Assembly: GCA_030533325.1 (NCBI GenBank)
Contig: JAUNJJ010000029.1
Location: 1-35,284, forward strand
Origin: Oscillospiraceae bacterium
GTDB taxonomy: Bacteria; Bacillota; Clostridia; Oscillospirales; Ruminococcaceae
Length of the DNA stretch: 35,284 bases
Direction: 5' to 3'
Shown here: positions 13,616 through 23,182 of the stretch, piece by piece
Position numbering within the stretch: position 1 is the first letter of the stretch
Layout: each line of letters starts with the position of its first letter
Notes under the pieces: generated by a model
The model's input: only the letters and a program-made list of their open reading frames with translations
What the model was told of the DNA's origin: nothing
Databases searched by the model: none
Made by a program: the position numbers and the translations under genes

Positions 13616-15745
13616 ATGTCCGGAAATATTTATGACAACAGAGAGCTATCCTGGCTGAAGTTTAACCAGCGTGTTCTTCAGGAATCCCTTGACTCATCAG
13701 TTCCGCTCCTTGAACGACTTACATTTACATCAATATTCCAGTCAAATCTTGATGAATTTTTTATGGTAAGAGTAGGAACGCTGTTTGATCAGCTCGAAAC
13801 CGATCCGGAGCTGCGTGAAAACAAAACCAATATGACAAGCCGCGAACAGCTTGATGCAATATTTGAACGGGTAAAGAAGATCGAGCCGCAGAAAGACAAA
13901 GCTTACAGAGATATTATGAAACTCCTTGAAAAGCACGGAATAAAACAGCTTTCGATGGATAAACTCACTGAGGACGAGGAAACATATATAAGCAATTACT
14001 TCAGAAAAGAGATTCTGCCGCTTCTCTCCCCTCTTATAATAGACAAGCGTCATCCGCTTCCTTTCATAAAAAACAAGGAAATGTACATAACTGTACGCCT
14101 TGATTCAAAGTCAGGTATCAAGCTTGGTCTGCTTCCTGTAAATGATACTTTCCGTCGGATTGTCCAGCTGAGTAAAAATCCGTTCCGGTTCGTTCTCGCA
14201 GAGGATATTATATTAAAATATGCTTCAGAAGTGTTTGAAAACTACAGCATTATTGAAAAGGCTATTGTACGAATAACGAGAAACGCAGACATCAGCGAGG
14301 ATGACGATTCTCTCCTTGACTGCGACTTTGACTTCAGAAATCTTATGGAACAGCTTATAAAAAAGAGAAAGAAACTTGCTCCTGTGCGACTGCAGGTATT
14401 CGGCGGAAGCCCGGACAGCGAATCGGTAAAGTATCTCTGCAAGCGCCTCGAAATAAGCGACAATCAGATATTCACAGCCTCCGCTCCGCTTGATCTCTCA
14501 TTCACATTCGCTCTCAGGTCGATGTTTGAAAAGAAAAAATCTCTCTGCTACAAACCTTTCACACCACAAAAATCCCCTGCTGTATCCGACACTGTCCCTA
14601 TGGCTGAACAGATACGCAAAAAGGATATTCTTCTGCACTATCCATACGAAAGCATAAAGCCGTTTATCCGGATGCTCAACGAAGCTGCGGCTGATCCCGA
14701 TGTGGTATCGGTAAAGATAACACTGTACCGCCTTGCACGAAACAGCAAGATTATACAGGCTCTTGTCGACATGGCTGAACGCGGAATTGACGTTCTGGTT
14801 CTTGTTGAACTCCGTGCGAGATTTGACGAAGAAAACAATATCGGGTGGTCAAAAACTCTTCAGAACGCAGGCTGCACCATTATATATGGTCCGAAAGGTC
14901 TTAAAGTTCATTCCAAACTTCTCCTTATTACACGCAAAAAGGGAGACAGGGTAGAATATATAACTCAGATTGGCACAGGCAACTATAACGAAAAAACATC
15001 CGAACTCTACACCGACCTTTCCCTCCTCACTGCAAATGAAAAAATCGCCGCAGAAGCTCTGAACGTATTCAATGCACTTTCTCTCGGACATCTTGTGGAA
15101 GAATCAAATTATCTCCTTGTTGCTCCTCTCTGCCTGCAGAATAAGGTTCTTGATATGATTGACGAAGAAATCGCACAGGCGCGTTCCGGAAAGAAAGCCT
15201 TTATCGGTATAAAGATAAATTCCCTTTCGGACAGAGTAATAATAGAAAAGCTTGTTGAGGCATCACAGGCAGGTGTAAAAATCGAACTTGTAATACGCGG
15301 ACTGTGCTGTCTTGTATCAGGAGTAAAAGGTAAAACAGACAATATCCGTGTAACCAGTATAGTAGGCCGCTTCCTCGAACACAGCCGTATCTATATCTTC
15401 GGAACAAAGCAGAGAAGAAAGGTATATATAAGTTCCGCAGACTTCATGACAAGAAACACAGTAAAACGTGTCGAAGTTGCAGCACCTGTCTATGACCCTG
15501 ATATTCAGGACCGGATTGTAAATATATTTGAAACCATGCTCAGTGATGACGTAAAAGCACGTGTTCAGATATCGGACGGAACATACCGTAAAAAAAGATC
15601 ACACAGGAAAAATCTCAGTGCACAGGATAAATTTATGGAAACAGCTTCCACAGCTGTAAGTCAGCAGAACACTCTCTCCGTGTCTGAAAATTCAGAAACT
15701 CCGGATTTTTCAGATTTTTACAAAGAATATTTAATGCAGAATTAA
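13616..15745 (+). CDS. ppk1: Polyphosphate kinase 1
   Basis: 709 aa, the usual Ppk1 length. It makes polyphosphate from ATP reversibly through a phospho-histidine. The N-terminal domain starts NRELSWLKFNQRVLQE and has NLDEFFMVRVG. The catalytic PLD-like C-terminal halves carry YGPKGLKVHSKLLL (His ~432, the expected phospho-His) and RFLEHSRIYIFG (His ~589). ITLYRLARNSKI and YITQIGTGNYNEKTSELYTD are also family blocks. Start ATG 13616 has AGAGGTG 6 bp upstream; GTG 13607 lies inside that site. It is monocistronic, with its own promoter and terminator, and no exopolyphosphatase gene is adjacent. Confidence 0.96.
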   Translation: MSGNIYDNRELSWLKFNQRVLQESLDSSVPLLERLTFTSIFQSNLDEFFMVRVGTLFDQLETDPELRENKTNMTSREQLDAIFERVKKIEPQKDKAYRDIMKLLEKHGIKQLSMDKLTEDEETYISNYFRKEILPLLSPLIIDKRHPLPFIKNKEMYITVRLDSKSGIKLGLLPVNDTFRRIVQLSKNPFRFVLAEDIILKYASEVFENYSIIEKAIVRITRNADISEDDDSLLDCDFDFRNLMEQLIKKRKKLAPVRLQVFGGSPDSESVKYLCKRLEISDNQIFTASAPLDLSFTFALRSMFEKKKSLCYKPFTPQKSPAVSDTVPMAEQIRKKDILLHYPYESIKPFIRMLNEAAADPDVVSVKITLYRLARNSKIIQALVDMAERGIDVLVLVELRARFDEENNIGWSKTLQNAGCTIIYGPKGLKVHSKLLLITRKKGDRVEYITQIGTGNYNEKTSELYTDLSLLTANEKIAAEALNVFNALSLGHLVEESNYLLVAPLCLQNKVLDMIDEEIAQARSGKKAFIGIKINSLSDRVIIEKLVEASQAGVKIELVIRGLCCLVSGVKGKTDNIRVTSIVGRFLEHSRIYIFGTKQRRKVYISSADFMTRNTVKRVEVAAPVYDPDIQDRIVNIFETMLSDDVKARVQISDGTYRKKRSHRKNLSAQDKFMETASTAVSQQNTLSVSENSETPDFSDFYKEYLMQN

Positions 15746-15767
15746 ATAAGAAAATAGCAGATTTCAG

Positions 15768-15801
15768 GTGCCTTCATCATTTTTTGAAGGCACATTTTTT
15801 T
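15768..15801 (+). terminator. Terminator of ppk1
   Basis: The stem GTGCCTTCA/TGAAGGCAC with an 8-nt loop is followed by ATTTTTTT. Confidence 0.9.
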
Positions 15802-15872
15802 GTGCAAATTTTGCATCTGAGATATTATATAAGGTCATGCTTTGTTAATTTAAACAAAGATTAATAAATCTA

Positions 15873-15901
15873 TTGACTTTTGGCCATAATAATGTTAAAT
15901 T
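15873..15901 (+). promoter_or_regulatory. Promoter of hrcA-grpE-dnaK-dnaJ operon
   Basis: TTGACT (15873-15878) is followed after 16-17 bp by TTAAAT/TAAATT (15895-15901). The CIRCE operator begins immediately downstream. Confidence 0.75.
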
Positions 15902-15905
15902 ATAT

Positions 15906-15932
15906 TTAGCACTCAAAGAGTAAGAGTGCTAA
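15906..15932 (+). promoter_or_regulatory. CIRCE operator (HrcA binding site)
   Basis: Perfect inverted repeat TTAGCACTC-N9-GAGTGCTAA. HrcA, encoded by the first gene of the operon, binds this site and represses until heat shock, giving autoregulation. Confidence 0.98.
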
Positions 15933-15970
15933 CACACAGGAATCAATATTGCTAATCAGGAGATACAGCG

Positions 15971-17011
15971 ATGGATGAACGAAAGCTGAAAATACTGGCG
16001 GCAGTAGTTGATGAGTATATTCTTACAGGTGAGCCTGTCGGTTCAAAGGCTATTTCCAAAGTTCCTGGTATTAACGTATCGGCAGCAACAATCCGAAATG
16101 ATATGGCGATGCTTGAACAGCTTGGATATCTTGAACAGCCGCACACATCTGCAGGACGTATACCGACTTTTAACGGATACAGACTTTATATCGACAAGCT
16201 TATGACTGTTGAGACTCTTTCAGAAAGCGAACGGCAGAGACTTGACGATATGCTCGGGCCGGAAGAAAATCTTACTGAAGACTCTATCATACAGAGTGCA
16301 GGAAAAGCCCTTGCAGAACTTACCAAATGTGCATCAGTTGTTGCAAATGCTGCACCCAAGTTTTCCGTAATAACAAAAGTTGATGTTGTTCCTACCGGCA
16401 AAAGGCTTTATCTGATTCTGCTTATCACTTCAAACGGCAGTATAAAAAATAAGGCATGTCGTCTTGAATTCGACCTTGATGATGAACAGCTTGCATTTTT
16501 CTCTCATTACGTTCAGGAAAATCTTCAGGGTGTTTCGATAGAGGAACTTTCCGAAGAACGAATGGAAAAACTAATTACTGCACTCGGTGCATATATGATT
16601 ACTCTTGCTCCTCTTGTAAAGGGACTGTGTGAACTTTCACAGGATCTTCTTCACAACGAGCTGACGATAAGCGGAGCAAACAACCTTATTTCATGCAATG
16701 ACATTGACAAAAATGAGGTTGTCAGGTTCATGGAACACAAGAATGAATTTGCAGAACTTCTCAATGACAGTTTCAGCGGAATTCAGGTTGTATTCAGTCA
16801 GGAAAGCAATGATTTTATCATAGGCAATTCAAGCATGATAGTTTCAAAGTACCGCAAGGGTGACAAAGAAGCCGGTTCACTTGGCATAGTCGGACCAATG
16901 AGACTGAATTACTCAAAAATAATACCTTATATAGAATATTTTACGCAAAAAATTACTGAGGTTCTCTCAGAAGATGACACTGATGAATTTGCGGGAAAGG
17001 ACACAGAATAA
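15971..17011 (+). CDS. hrcA: Heat-inducible transcription repressor HrcA
   Basis: 346 aa, the normal length. The N-terminal winged-helix domain reads DERKLKILAAVVDEYILTGE ... SAATIRNDMAMLEQLGYLEQ, followed by PHTSAGRIPTFNGYRLYIDK. The C-terminal HrcA domain includes LGIVGPMRLNYSKIIPYIEY. It represses its own operon at the CIRCE site upstream; GroEL activity normally modulates it. Its RBS is AGGAG. grpE starts 2 bp after its stop, which suggests translational coupling. Confidence 0.97.
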   Translation: MDERKLKILAAVVDEYILTGEPVGSKAISKVPGINVSAATIRNDMAMLEQLGYLEQPHTSAGRIPTFNGYRLYIDKLMTVETLSESERQRLDDMLGPEENLTEDSIIQSAGKALAELTKCASVVANAAPKFSVITKVDVVPTGKRLYLILLITSNGSIKNKACRLEFDLDDEQLAFFSHYVQENLQGVSIEELSEERMEKLITALGAYMITLAPLVKGLCELSQDLLHNELTISGANNLISCNDIDKNEVVRFMEHKNEFAELLNDSFSGIQVVFSQESNDFIIGNSSMIVSKYRKGDKEAGSLGIVGPMRLNYSKIIPYIEYFTQKITEVLSEDDTDEFAGKDTE

Positions 17012-17013
17012 TA

Positions 17014-17571
17014 ATGAGCAAAAAACTTCACGAAGAACAGGAAGAACAGGAACTCGAAGTAAATGAAACTGCTGAAAATGCAGAAGAAGGTACTGAAGAG
17101 GCTGCTGAAGAAAATAAAGAAACTTCAGCCGAAGACAGAATAGCGGAACTCGAAGCTGAACTCAAAAATGAAAAGGACAAATACATGAGACTTTTTGCTG
17201 AGTTTGACAATTTCCGCAAGAGAACTGCAAAGGAAAAAACTGAAGCATACGGAGACTCCGCCGCTAAAACCGTTGCAGAAATACTTCCTGCACTTGACAA
17301 CTTTGACAGAGCACTTGATACTCCGTGTTCAGATGAAAACTTTAAAAAGGGTATCGAAATGATATTCACACAGATGACCGATATTCTCGGAAAGCTTGGT
17401 GTTACAGAGATAGAAGCTCTCGGAAAGCCATTTAACCCGAATCTTCACAATGCAATCAAACAGGTCGAATCCGAAGACGGTGAATCTGATGTAATATGCG
17501 AAGTATTCCAGAAGGGATACAAACTCGGCGACAGAATCATAAGACATTCAATGGTCGCAGTAAACGCTTAA
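17014..17571 (+). CDS. grpE: Nucleotide exchange factor GrpE
   Basis: 185 aa. An acidic Glu-rich N-terminus (~1-45) and a coiled coil (IAELEAELKNEKDKYMRLFA) lead into FDNFRKRTAKEK and the β-wing domain with NPNLHNAI and GYKLGDRIIRHSMVAV, all typical of GrpE. It releases ADP from DnaK. It is the second gene of the heat-shock operon, 2 bp after hrcA and 53 bp before dnaK. Confidence 0.96.
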   Translation: MSKKLHEEQEEQELEVNETAENAEEGTEEAAEENKETSAEDRIAELEAELKNEKDKYMRLFAEFDNFRKRTAKEKTEAYGDSAAKTVAEILPALDNFDRALDTPCSDENFKKGIEMIFTQMTDILGKLGVTEIEALGKPFNPNLHNAIKQVESEDGESDVICEVFQKGYKLGDRIIRHSMVAVNA

Positions 17572-17624
17572 TGCCAGCAATCTAAATTTATATAAACAAT
17601 ATATTTGAAAGGATGAATATAACA

Positions 17625-19472
17625 ATGGGAAAGATTATAGGAATTGACTTAGGTACAACAAACTCATGTGTAGCAGTTATGGAAGGCGGTAACGCAGTTG
17701 TTATCCCTAACTCAGAAGGTGCGAGAACAACTCCTTCAGTAGTTGCTTTTGCAAAGTCAGGTGAAAGACTTGTTGGTCAGACAGCTAAGCGTCAGGCTAT
17801 CACAAACCCTGACAAGACAATCATCTCTATCAAGCGTCATATGGGTTCAGACTACAAGGTAGATATAGACGGAAAGAAATACACACCACAGGAAATTTCA
17901 GCAATGGTACTTCAGAAACTTAAGGCTGATGCTGAAGCATACCTTGGCGAAACTGTAACAGAAGCTGTTATCACAGTTCCTGCTTACTTCACGGACTCAC
18001 AGAGACAGGCTACAAAAGACGCTGGTCAGATTGCTGGTCTTACAGTTAAGAGAATCATCAACGAACCTACAGCAGCTGCTCTCTCATACGGCATAGACAA
18101 GGAAGAAGATCAGAAAATCATGGTATACGACCTCGGCGGCGGTACATTCGACGTTTCAATCATCGAAATGGGCGACGGCGTAACAGAAGTTCTTGCTACA
18201 GCAGGTAACAACCGTCTCGGAGGTGATGACTTCGACCAGAGAATCATCGACTGGATGATTGCCGAATTCAAGAAGGCTGAAGGTATCGACCTCTCAGGTG
18301 ACAAGCTTGCAATGCAGAGACTCAAGGAAGCAGCTGAAAAGGCTAAGATTGAACTCTCATCAACACCAACATCAAACATCAATCTTCCGTTTATCTCTGC
18401 TGATGCTTCAGGTCCTAAGCACCTTGACCTTACACTTTCACAGGCTAAGTTCAACGAACTCACAGCTGACCTCGTTCAGGCTACAATGGGACCTGTTGAC
18501 CAGGCTCTCCGTGACAGCGGACTCTCAGCAAGCGACCTCCACAAGGTTCTTATGGTTGGCGGTTCTTCAAGAATCCCTGCAGTTCAGGAAGCTGTTAAGA
18601 AGCGTATAGGCAAGGATCCGTTCAAGGGTATCAACCCTGACGAATGCGTTGCTCTTGGTGCTGCTTACCAGGGCGGTGTACTTGGCGGTGACGTTAAGGA
18701 AGGTCTCCTCCTCCTCGACGTAACACCACTTTCACTCGGCCTTGAAACAATGGGCGGTGTATGCACAAAGATTATCGAAAGAAACACAACAATCCCTACA
18801 AAGAAGTCACAGATCTTCTCAACAGCTGCTGACAACCAGTCTGCCGTTGATATCAACATCCTTCAGGGTGAACGTGAATTTGCCAAGGATAACAAGCAGC
18901 TCGGTATGTTCCGTCTCGACGGTATCGCACCGGCTCCAAGAGGAATTCCACAAATCGAAGTTACATTCGATATCGACCAGAACGGTATCGTTCATGTATC
19001 TGCAAAGGATCTTGGCACAGGCAAGGAACAGAACATCTCTATCACAGCTTCAACAAACATGTCCAAGGACGACATCGACAAGGCTGTCAAGGAAGCTGAA
19101 CAGTTTGCCGAAGAAGACAAGAAGCGCCGTGAAGACGTTGATGCAAAGAACAACGGTGAAAACCTCGTATTCCAGTGTGAAAAGGCTCTCGGCGAATTCG
19201 GCGACAAGGTAAGCGCTGAAGACAAGGCTCCGATTGAAAGCAAGTGTGAAGAACTCAAGGCTGCTCTCAAGGCTGACAACATTGATGATATCAAAGCTAA
19301 GACAGATGAACTCCAGAAAGCATTCTACGAGCTCTCATCAAAGGTTTACCAGGCAGCAGGCGCAGCTGCAGGTCAGGATCCAAATGCTGCAGCAGGCGGA
19401 TTTGACGGTGCTGCAGATGCCGGAAGCAGCAACGATGACAATGTTGTTGATGCTGACTTCACTGAAGCTTAA
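17625..19472 (+). CDS. dnaK: Chaperone DnaK (Hsp70)
   Basis: 615 aa, the Gram-positive DnaK length. The start [14 protein letters not shown] at 17625 is canonical; the upstream in-frame ATG 17613 overlaps the RBS GAAAGGA and is rejected. The ATPase domain has [31 protein letters not shown] and [12 protein letters not shown]. The linker/substrate domain begins [18 protein letters not shown], and the C-terminus ends in an acidic [10 protein letters not shown] tail. Codon use is more biased than in most neighbours, as expected for a highly expressed gene. Confidence 0.98.
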   Translation: MGKIIGIDLGTTNSCVAVMEGGNAVVIPNSEGARTTPSVVAFAKSGERLVGQTAKRQAITNPDKTIISIKRHMGSDYKVDIDGKKYTPQEISAMVLQKLKADAEAYLGETVTEAVITVPAYFTDSQRQATKDAGQIAGLTVKRIINEPTAAALSYGIDKEEDQKIMVYDLGGGTFDVSIIEMGDGVTEVLATAGNNRLGGDDFDQRIIDWMIAEFKKAEGIDLSGDKLAMQRLKEAAEKAKIELSSTPTSNINLPFISADASGPKHLDLTLSQAKFNELTADLVQATMGPVDQALRDSGLSASDLHKVLMVGGSSRIPAVQEAVKKRIGKDPFKGINPDECVALGAAYQGGVLGGDVKEGLLLLDVTPLSLGLETMGGVCTKIIERNTTIPTKKSQIFSTAADNQSAVDINILQGEREFAKDNKQLGMFRLDGIAPAPRGIPQIEVTFDIDQNGIVHVSAKDLGTGKEQNISITASTNMSKDDIDKAVKEAEQFAEEDKKRREDVDAKNNGENLVFQCEKALGEFGDKVSAEDKAPIESKCEELKAALKADNIDDIKAKTDELQKAFYELSSKVYQAAGAAAGQDPNAAAGGFDGAADAGSSNDDNVVDADFTEA

Positions 19473-19501
19473 TACAGCAAAAATAACAAATCATACAGGG
19501 T

Positions 19502-19531
19502 TCAGGGCGGGTTTCAGACATCCGCTCTGAT
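19502..19531 (+). other. Hairpin between dnaK and dnaJ
   Basis: An 8-bp stem, CAGGGCGG/CCGCTCTG (one G-U), with an 11-nt loop is followed only by ATTTCC. It may stabilise the dnaK end of the mRNA or cause partial termination that lowers dnaJ relative to dnaK; it is not a full terminator. Confidence 0.5.
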
Positions 19532-19578
19532 TTCCATATTAACATAACTTTTACAAAGCAATCTTAACGGAGGAACAT

Positions 19579-20754
19579 ATGGCTGACAAAAGAGACTATT
19601 ATGAAGTGCTGGGTGTACAGAAAGGTGCTTCTGCCGATGAGATAAAAAAAGCTTATCGTTCACTTGCCAGAAAGTATCACCCGGACCTTCATCCGGATGA
19701 CAAAGACTGTGCAGAAAAATTCAAGGAAGTAAATGAAGCATACGAAGTGCTTTCTGATCCTTCCAAAAAAGAGCGTTATGACCAGTTTGGTCACGCTGGT
19801 GTTGACCCTAACTACGGCGGCGGCGGATTTAACGGCGGTGCCGGTGGTTTCAATCCATTCGGTGATATGGGCGATATTTTTGAAAATCTTTTTGGCGGCG
19901 GATTCGGAGGCGGATTCAGCAGCAGCAGCGGCAGATCACGTGCAAATGCACCACGACGCGGACAGGATATCGATACTACTGTCACAATCGAATTCATGGA
20001 AGCATGTTCAGGCATAAAGCGCGATATAAAAGTAAGCCGTCTTGAAAAATGCCCTGACTGTAACGGAACAGGCGCATCTGCAGGCTCAACTCCTCAGACT
20101 TGTCCGGACTGTAACGGTGCAGGACAGGTTAAGGTTGGTCAGAGAACTCCTTTTGGCGTTATTTCCTCGCAGAAAGTCTGCCCTAAGTGCAGCGGTAAAG
20201 GAAAAATAATCTCTAATCCATGTTCAAAGTGCGGCGGAAACGGACGTGTCAGAACATCCAAAAATCTTTCCGTTGATATCCCGGCAGGTATTGATGACGG
20301 TCAGGTTCTGCGCGTAAGCGGACAGGGAGATGCAGGTGTTAACGGCGGTCCGAACGGAAATCTCAACGTTGCTGTAAGAGTAAAGGCACACCCTCTCTTC
20401 GAAAGAGACGAATATGATATTCACTGCGAGATACCTATAACATATGCACAGGCTGTTATGGGTGATGAACTTATCGTACCTACTATTGACGGAAACGTTA
20501 AGTACTCTATAAGTGAAGGCACTCAGACAGGAACTGTATTCCGTCTGAAGGGCAAGGGCGTAAAGAAACTTCAGCGTTCCGACAGAGGCGACCAGTATGT
20601 TAAGGTATATGTTGAAGTTCCTAAGGGTCTCGACAAAAAACAGAAAGAGCTTCTCAAAGCTTTCGAAGCATCCCTTGAAGATAAAAACTACGAAAAGAAG
20701 AAAAACTTCTTTGATAAGTTAAAGGATTTTAAAGAGCGTTTTAATAAACAGTAA
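19579..20754 (+). CDS. dnaJ: Chaperone DnaJ (Hsp40, class I)
   Basis: 391 aa. The J domain carries the HPD motif ([11 protein letters not shown], ~33-43). A Gly/Phe-rich region (~76-118) precedes four zinc repeats [24 protein letters not shown] and CSKCGGNG, then the C-terminal client-binding domains. It stimulates DnaK ATPase and delivers unfolded proteins. RBS ACGGAGG. It is the last gene of the CIRCE operon. Confidence 0.97.
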   Translation: MADKRDYYEVLGVQKGASADEIKKAYRSLARKYHPDLHPDDKDCAEKFKEVNEAYEVLSDPSKKERYDQFGHAGVDPNYGGGGFNGGAGGFNPFGDMGDIFENLFGGGFGGGFSSSSGRSRANAPRRGQDIDTTVTIEFMEACSGIKRDIKVSRLEKCPDCNGTGASAGSTPQTCPDCNGAGQVKVGQRTPFGVISSQKVCPKCSGKGKIISNPCSKCGGNGRVRTSKNLSVDIPAGIDDGQVLRVSGQGDAGVNGGPNGNLNVAVRVKAHPLFERDEYDIHCEIPITYAQAVMGDELIVPTIDGNVKYSISEGTQTGTVFRLKGKGVKKLQRSDRGDQYVKVYVEVPKGLDKKQKELLKAFEASLEDKNYEKKKNFFDKLKDFKERFNKQ

Positions 20755-20797
20755 AAAAGATCTCTGCAGCATTACCCGCTGCAGAGATCTTTTTTTA
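20753..20797. terminator. Bidirectional terminator between dnaJ and the CotH gene
   Basis: AAAAAAGATCTCTGCAGC pairs with GCTGCAGAGATCTTTTTT around loop ATTACCC. A/T runs on both sides let it stop both converging transcripts; the CotH stop codon lies at its right edge. Confidence 0.92.
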
Positions 20798-22999
20798 ATT
20801 TTTGGTAAAGTTAGCTGCTATTGTCTGAACCTGACCCGGTGTTACCGTTATGGTATCACCTGTCTCATCCGTGCCGGTCCATCCGGCAAATGTATATCCT
20901 TCCGCAGGAACAGCACTTATAGTTACAGGATAATCTGTAAAGTATGTACCACTCCATTTATTTTCTTCCATATCAGCAGTAATCGTATTTACTCTGACAG
21001 TTCCGCCCTGTGCATCATTCACAGCAAGGTCAAGTGAAGCTGTCTGACCGTTAAGTTCAAGGTCTTTTTTAAGGAAACTGTAGATATTCTTCTCACGGTT
21101 CTGGATAAATGTCCTGATATCATTAACATTGGAACTGAAGTTATTGGAATTTCCGATTCTTCTCATCTGTTCATCGATAACCGGCTCATACATCCTGGTG
21201 AATCTGTCAAGTTCAGAGAGCATATTTTTCTGACTGAGATTTTTATTCATAAGATCTGAGAATGTTGTTACGAATCTCTGCTTAAACTCATCGTTCTTAA
21301 GGAGCTTGTAGAAAAGCACTGTATGGTCCTGAGGCTCCTGAACTGTATCTCCCGGCCTCTGTCCGCCAGGTCCCGGGAACATACCGCCCCACCAGCCTCC
21401 GCCCTGACCTGATGACGTTCCGTACATAGCGGTATAAAGAGAATCCTCCCCGTATGTTCCGCCCATCATGCTGTAAAGGCTCAGAGAGTACTCTGTATCA
21501 TAGAGCATCCATCTCCATCTTCCGTCCTCATATGGCTGATCTGAAGCTACTCTTGCACGCCACGTCCTGTAGTTGTTGTTATTATTCATCCAGTCCTGAT
21601 TTGCAATGAATATCTGTGTGCACTGATAGTCTATAAAGTTCTGAATACCGATCATCTGATCTATCTTCTCATAGTTCTCCGCAGTCGAGAGATCATTGTT
21701 CTTTGCAAAGTTTATCAGTTCCTCATAAAGGGCAAGATCCGCTTCCTCTCCTTCACCGACTTCCTTTCCGCATTCGATAATAACCACATTGTTCTTGTCG
21801 ATATTGTAGTTACTCTCGATATAATTGTCATCGTACTCTTCCTGAAGTGTGTAAACGCCGAAAAACTCACCGTTTATAAACATAACTGCCGGACGTGAAG
21901 TCTGTGTATCCATTGCCCTGTCTGCAACAAGACTCTGAATATAGTTGTCGCGGAACTGTGCATAACCGAGGTCATTTCCGCCGTTTCTTAAACGGAACTT
22001 GTCATATTTTTCGATTGGTGTTGTGCGGTCAAGCATCATCTTTGCATCAGGAATAAGAGAATACTTTACGCTCTTCTTTCCGTATTCTTCCCTTGCATAG
22101 AACTTCAGGCTCTTGACAACTGACGAACGGGTCGCATTACCTGAAATACGTGTTCCGAGATACTGAGCATGAGCAAGATTGCCGTCATTTTCAAAAATCT
22201 CAAAGTAAACCTTTCTTTCCCAGTCCTTACCCCTCTGAGTGTAGTTGGCCTCATCAGTCCATGGCTGCATAGGATTGCTCTGACCTGATGCAACATATTC
22301 ATCATAAATCTTACCCTGCACATAAATACCTCTCTCATAGTCATAGAAGTCATCAGGGTCAATTGTAAGGCTGACAACCGGGAATCCGCCGTACTGTTTC
22401 ATAATGTCTATGCCGACAAAATATGATTTACTTACAATTTCACTTGCGTTTCCGTCCTTGTCTACAGCAAATGCCTTCACTATCGTTCCCTTTGTAACAT
22501 TAGAAGGGATAAAATCGCTGCTTGAAACATCAGTTCGCGCAGAATAGACATTCGGCTGTGATGTCCGGTCTGTAATCTTAAGCGGAGCGCTGTAAACTTC
22601 TGATTCCGTTGTAGGAACGCTTCCGTCAGTAGTATAGTAAACCGTTGAACCCTCTGCAGCAGTAAGAGTAAGTTCAAAGTCACTTTCATAAAATCCGCTC
22701 TCTGCTGAAAATCCCGGAACAGAAACAACCGTCTGCCCGCCGTTCTCACCTGAAAGAAGATATTCCTTTTCAAGAATATAGTCAACAATATTTACTATGC
22801 CGTTGCCGTCCATATCCGCACCGCTGAACTGTTCCTCGTCAAGTTCCTTAGTACCCATAAGGTACTTTCCTATCCTTGTAAGGTCCTTTGCAGTAACTTC
22901 GCCGTCGTTGTTTGCGTCCCCTTTAACTGCTGCCAGCACACTTACCGAAACAGCGGATGCTATCAGGAGAGCACAAATTCCTGCTATTTTTCGTTTCAA
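20795..22999 (-). CDS. CotH-kinase-fold protein with N-terminal dockerin, secreted
   Basis: 735 aa from TTG 22999. The signal peptide (MKRKIAGICALLIASAVSVS) is followed directly by a type-I dockerin (GDANNDGEVTAKDLTRIGKY ... ADMDGNGIVNIVDYI). Next come a chitobiase-C-like β-sandwich (VYYTTDGSVPTTESEVYSAP) and a CotH kinase-like domain (~215-600) with FRLRNGGNDLGYAQFRDNY, FFGVYTLQEEYD, DWMNNNNNYRTWRA and RWRWMLYDTEYSL. It ends in an InlB-B-type repeat (GYTFAGWTGTD). CotH domains are atypical protein kinases in spore coats; in Ruminococcus cellulosomes their substrates are unknown. The start is a choice: GGAAGTG sits 6 bp before TTG 22999, while GTG 23008 lies inside that site. A Gly/Pro-rich insert (QGGGWWGGMFPGPGG) interrupts the kinase domain. 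Confidence 0.88.
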   Translation of the reverse strand: MKRKIAGICALLIASAVSVSVLAAVKGDANNDGEVTAKDLTRIGKYLMGTKELDEEQFSGADMDGNGIVNIVDYILEKEYLLSGENGGQTVVSVPGFSAESGFYESDFELTLTAAEGSTVYYTTDGSVPTTESEVYSAPLKITDRTSQPNVYSARTDVSSSDFIPSNVTKGTIVKAFAVDKDGNASEIVSKSYFVGIDIMKQYGGFPVVSLTIDPDDFYDYERGIYVQGKIYDEYVASGQSNPMQPWTDEANYTQRGKDWERKVYFEIFENDGNLAHAQYLGTRISGNATRSSVVKSLKFYAREEYGKKSVKYSLIPDAKMMLDRTTPIEKYDKFRLRNGGNDLGYAQFRDNYIQSLVADRAMDTQTSRPAVMFINGEFFGVYTLQEEYDDNYIESNYNIDKNNVVIIECGKEVGEGEEADLALYEELINFAKNNDLSTAENYEKIDQMIGIQNFIDYQCTQIFIANQDWMNNNNNYRTWRARVASDQPYEDGRWRWMLYDTEYSLSLYSMMGGTYGEDSLYTAMYGTSSGQGGGWWGGMFPGPGGQRPGDTVQEPQDHTVLFYKLLKNDEFKQRFVTTFSDLMNKNLSQKNMLSELDRFTRMYEPVIDEQMRRIGNSNNFSSNVNDIRTFIQNREKNIYSFLKKDLELNGQTASLDLAVNDAQGGTVRVNTITADMEENKWSGTYFTDYPVTISAVPAEGYTFAGWTGTDETGDTITVTPGQVQTIAANFTKN

Positions 23000-23061
23000 A
23001 ATAATCACTTCCGTTCAAGTTTATAGAAATAACACTATTATCAAAGACAATGTTTATAATT

Positions 23062-23091
23062 ATTATACACTATTCCATTATATTCAGTCAA
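23062..23091 (-). promoter_or_regulatory. Promoter of the CotH-dockerin gene
   Basis: Minus strand TTGACT (23086-23091), 18 bp, TATAAT (23062-23067). Confidence 0.7.
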
Positions 23092-23136
23092 TAAATACTA
23101 TGATTTTGTCATAATTTTGACACATTTTAACTGTAT

Positions 23137-23175
23137 AAAAAAAGACAGATGTACAATGTACATCTGTCTTTTTTT
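23137..23175. terminator. Terminator of the GH10 gene (symmetrical)
   Basis: The near-perfect palindrome AAAAAGACAGATGTAC/GTACATCTGTCTTTTT has T runs on either strand. It separates the GH10 gene from the CotH promoter. Confidence 0.9.
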
Positions 23176-23182
23176 ATAACAA

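Noticed and set aside
18742..19212. A 156-codon frame overlapping dnaK in another frame.
   Set aside because: It is a shadow of the strongly biased dnaK codons, with low-complexity Ser/Gln/Arg content and no RBS.
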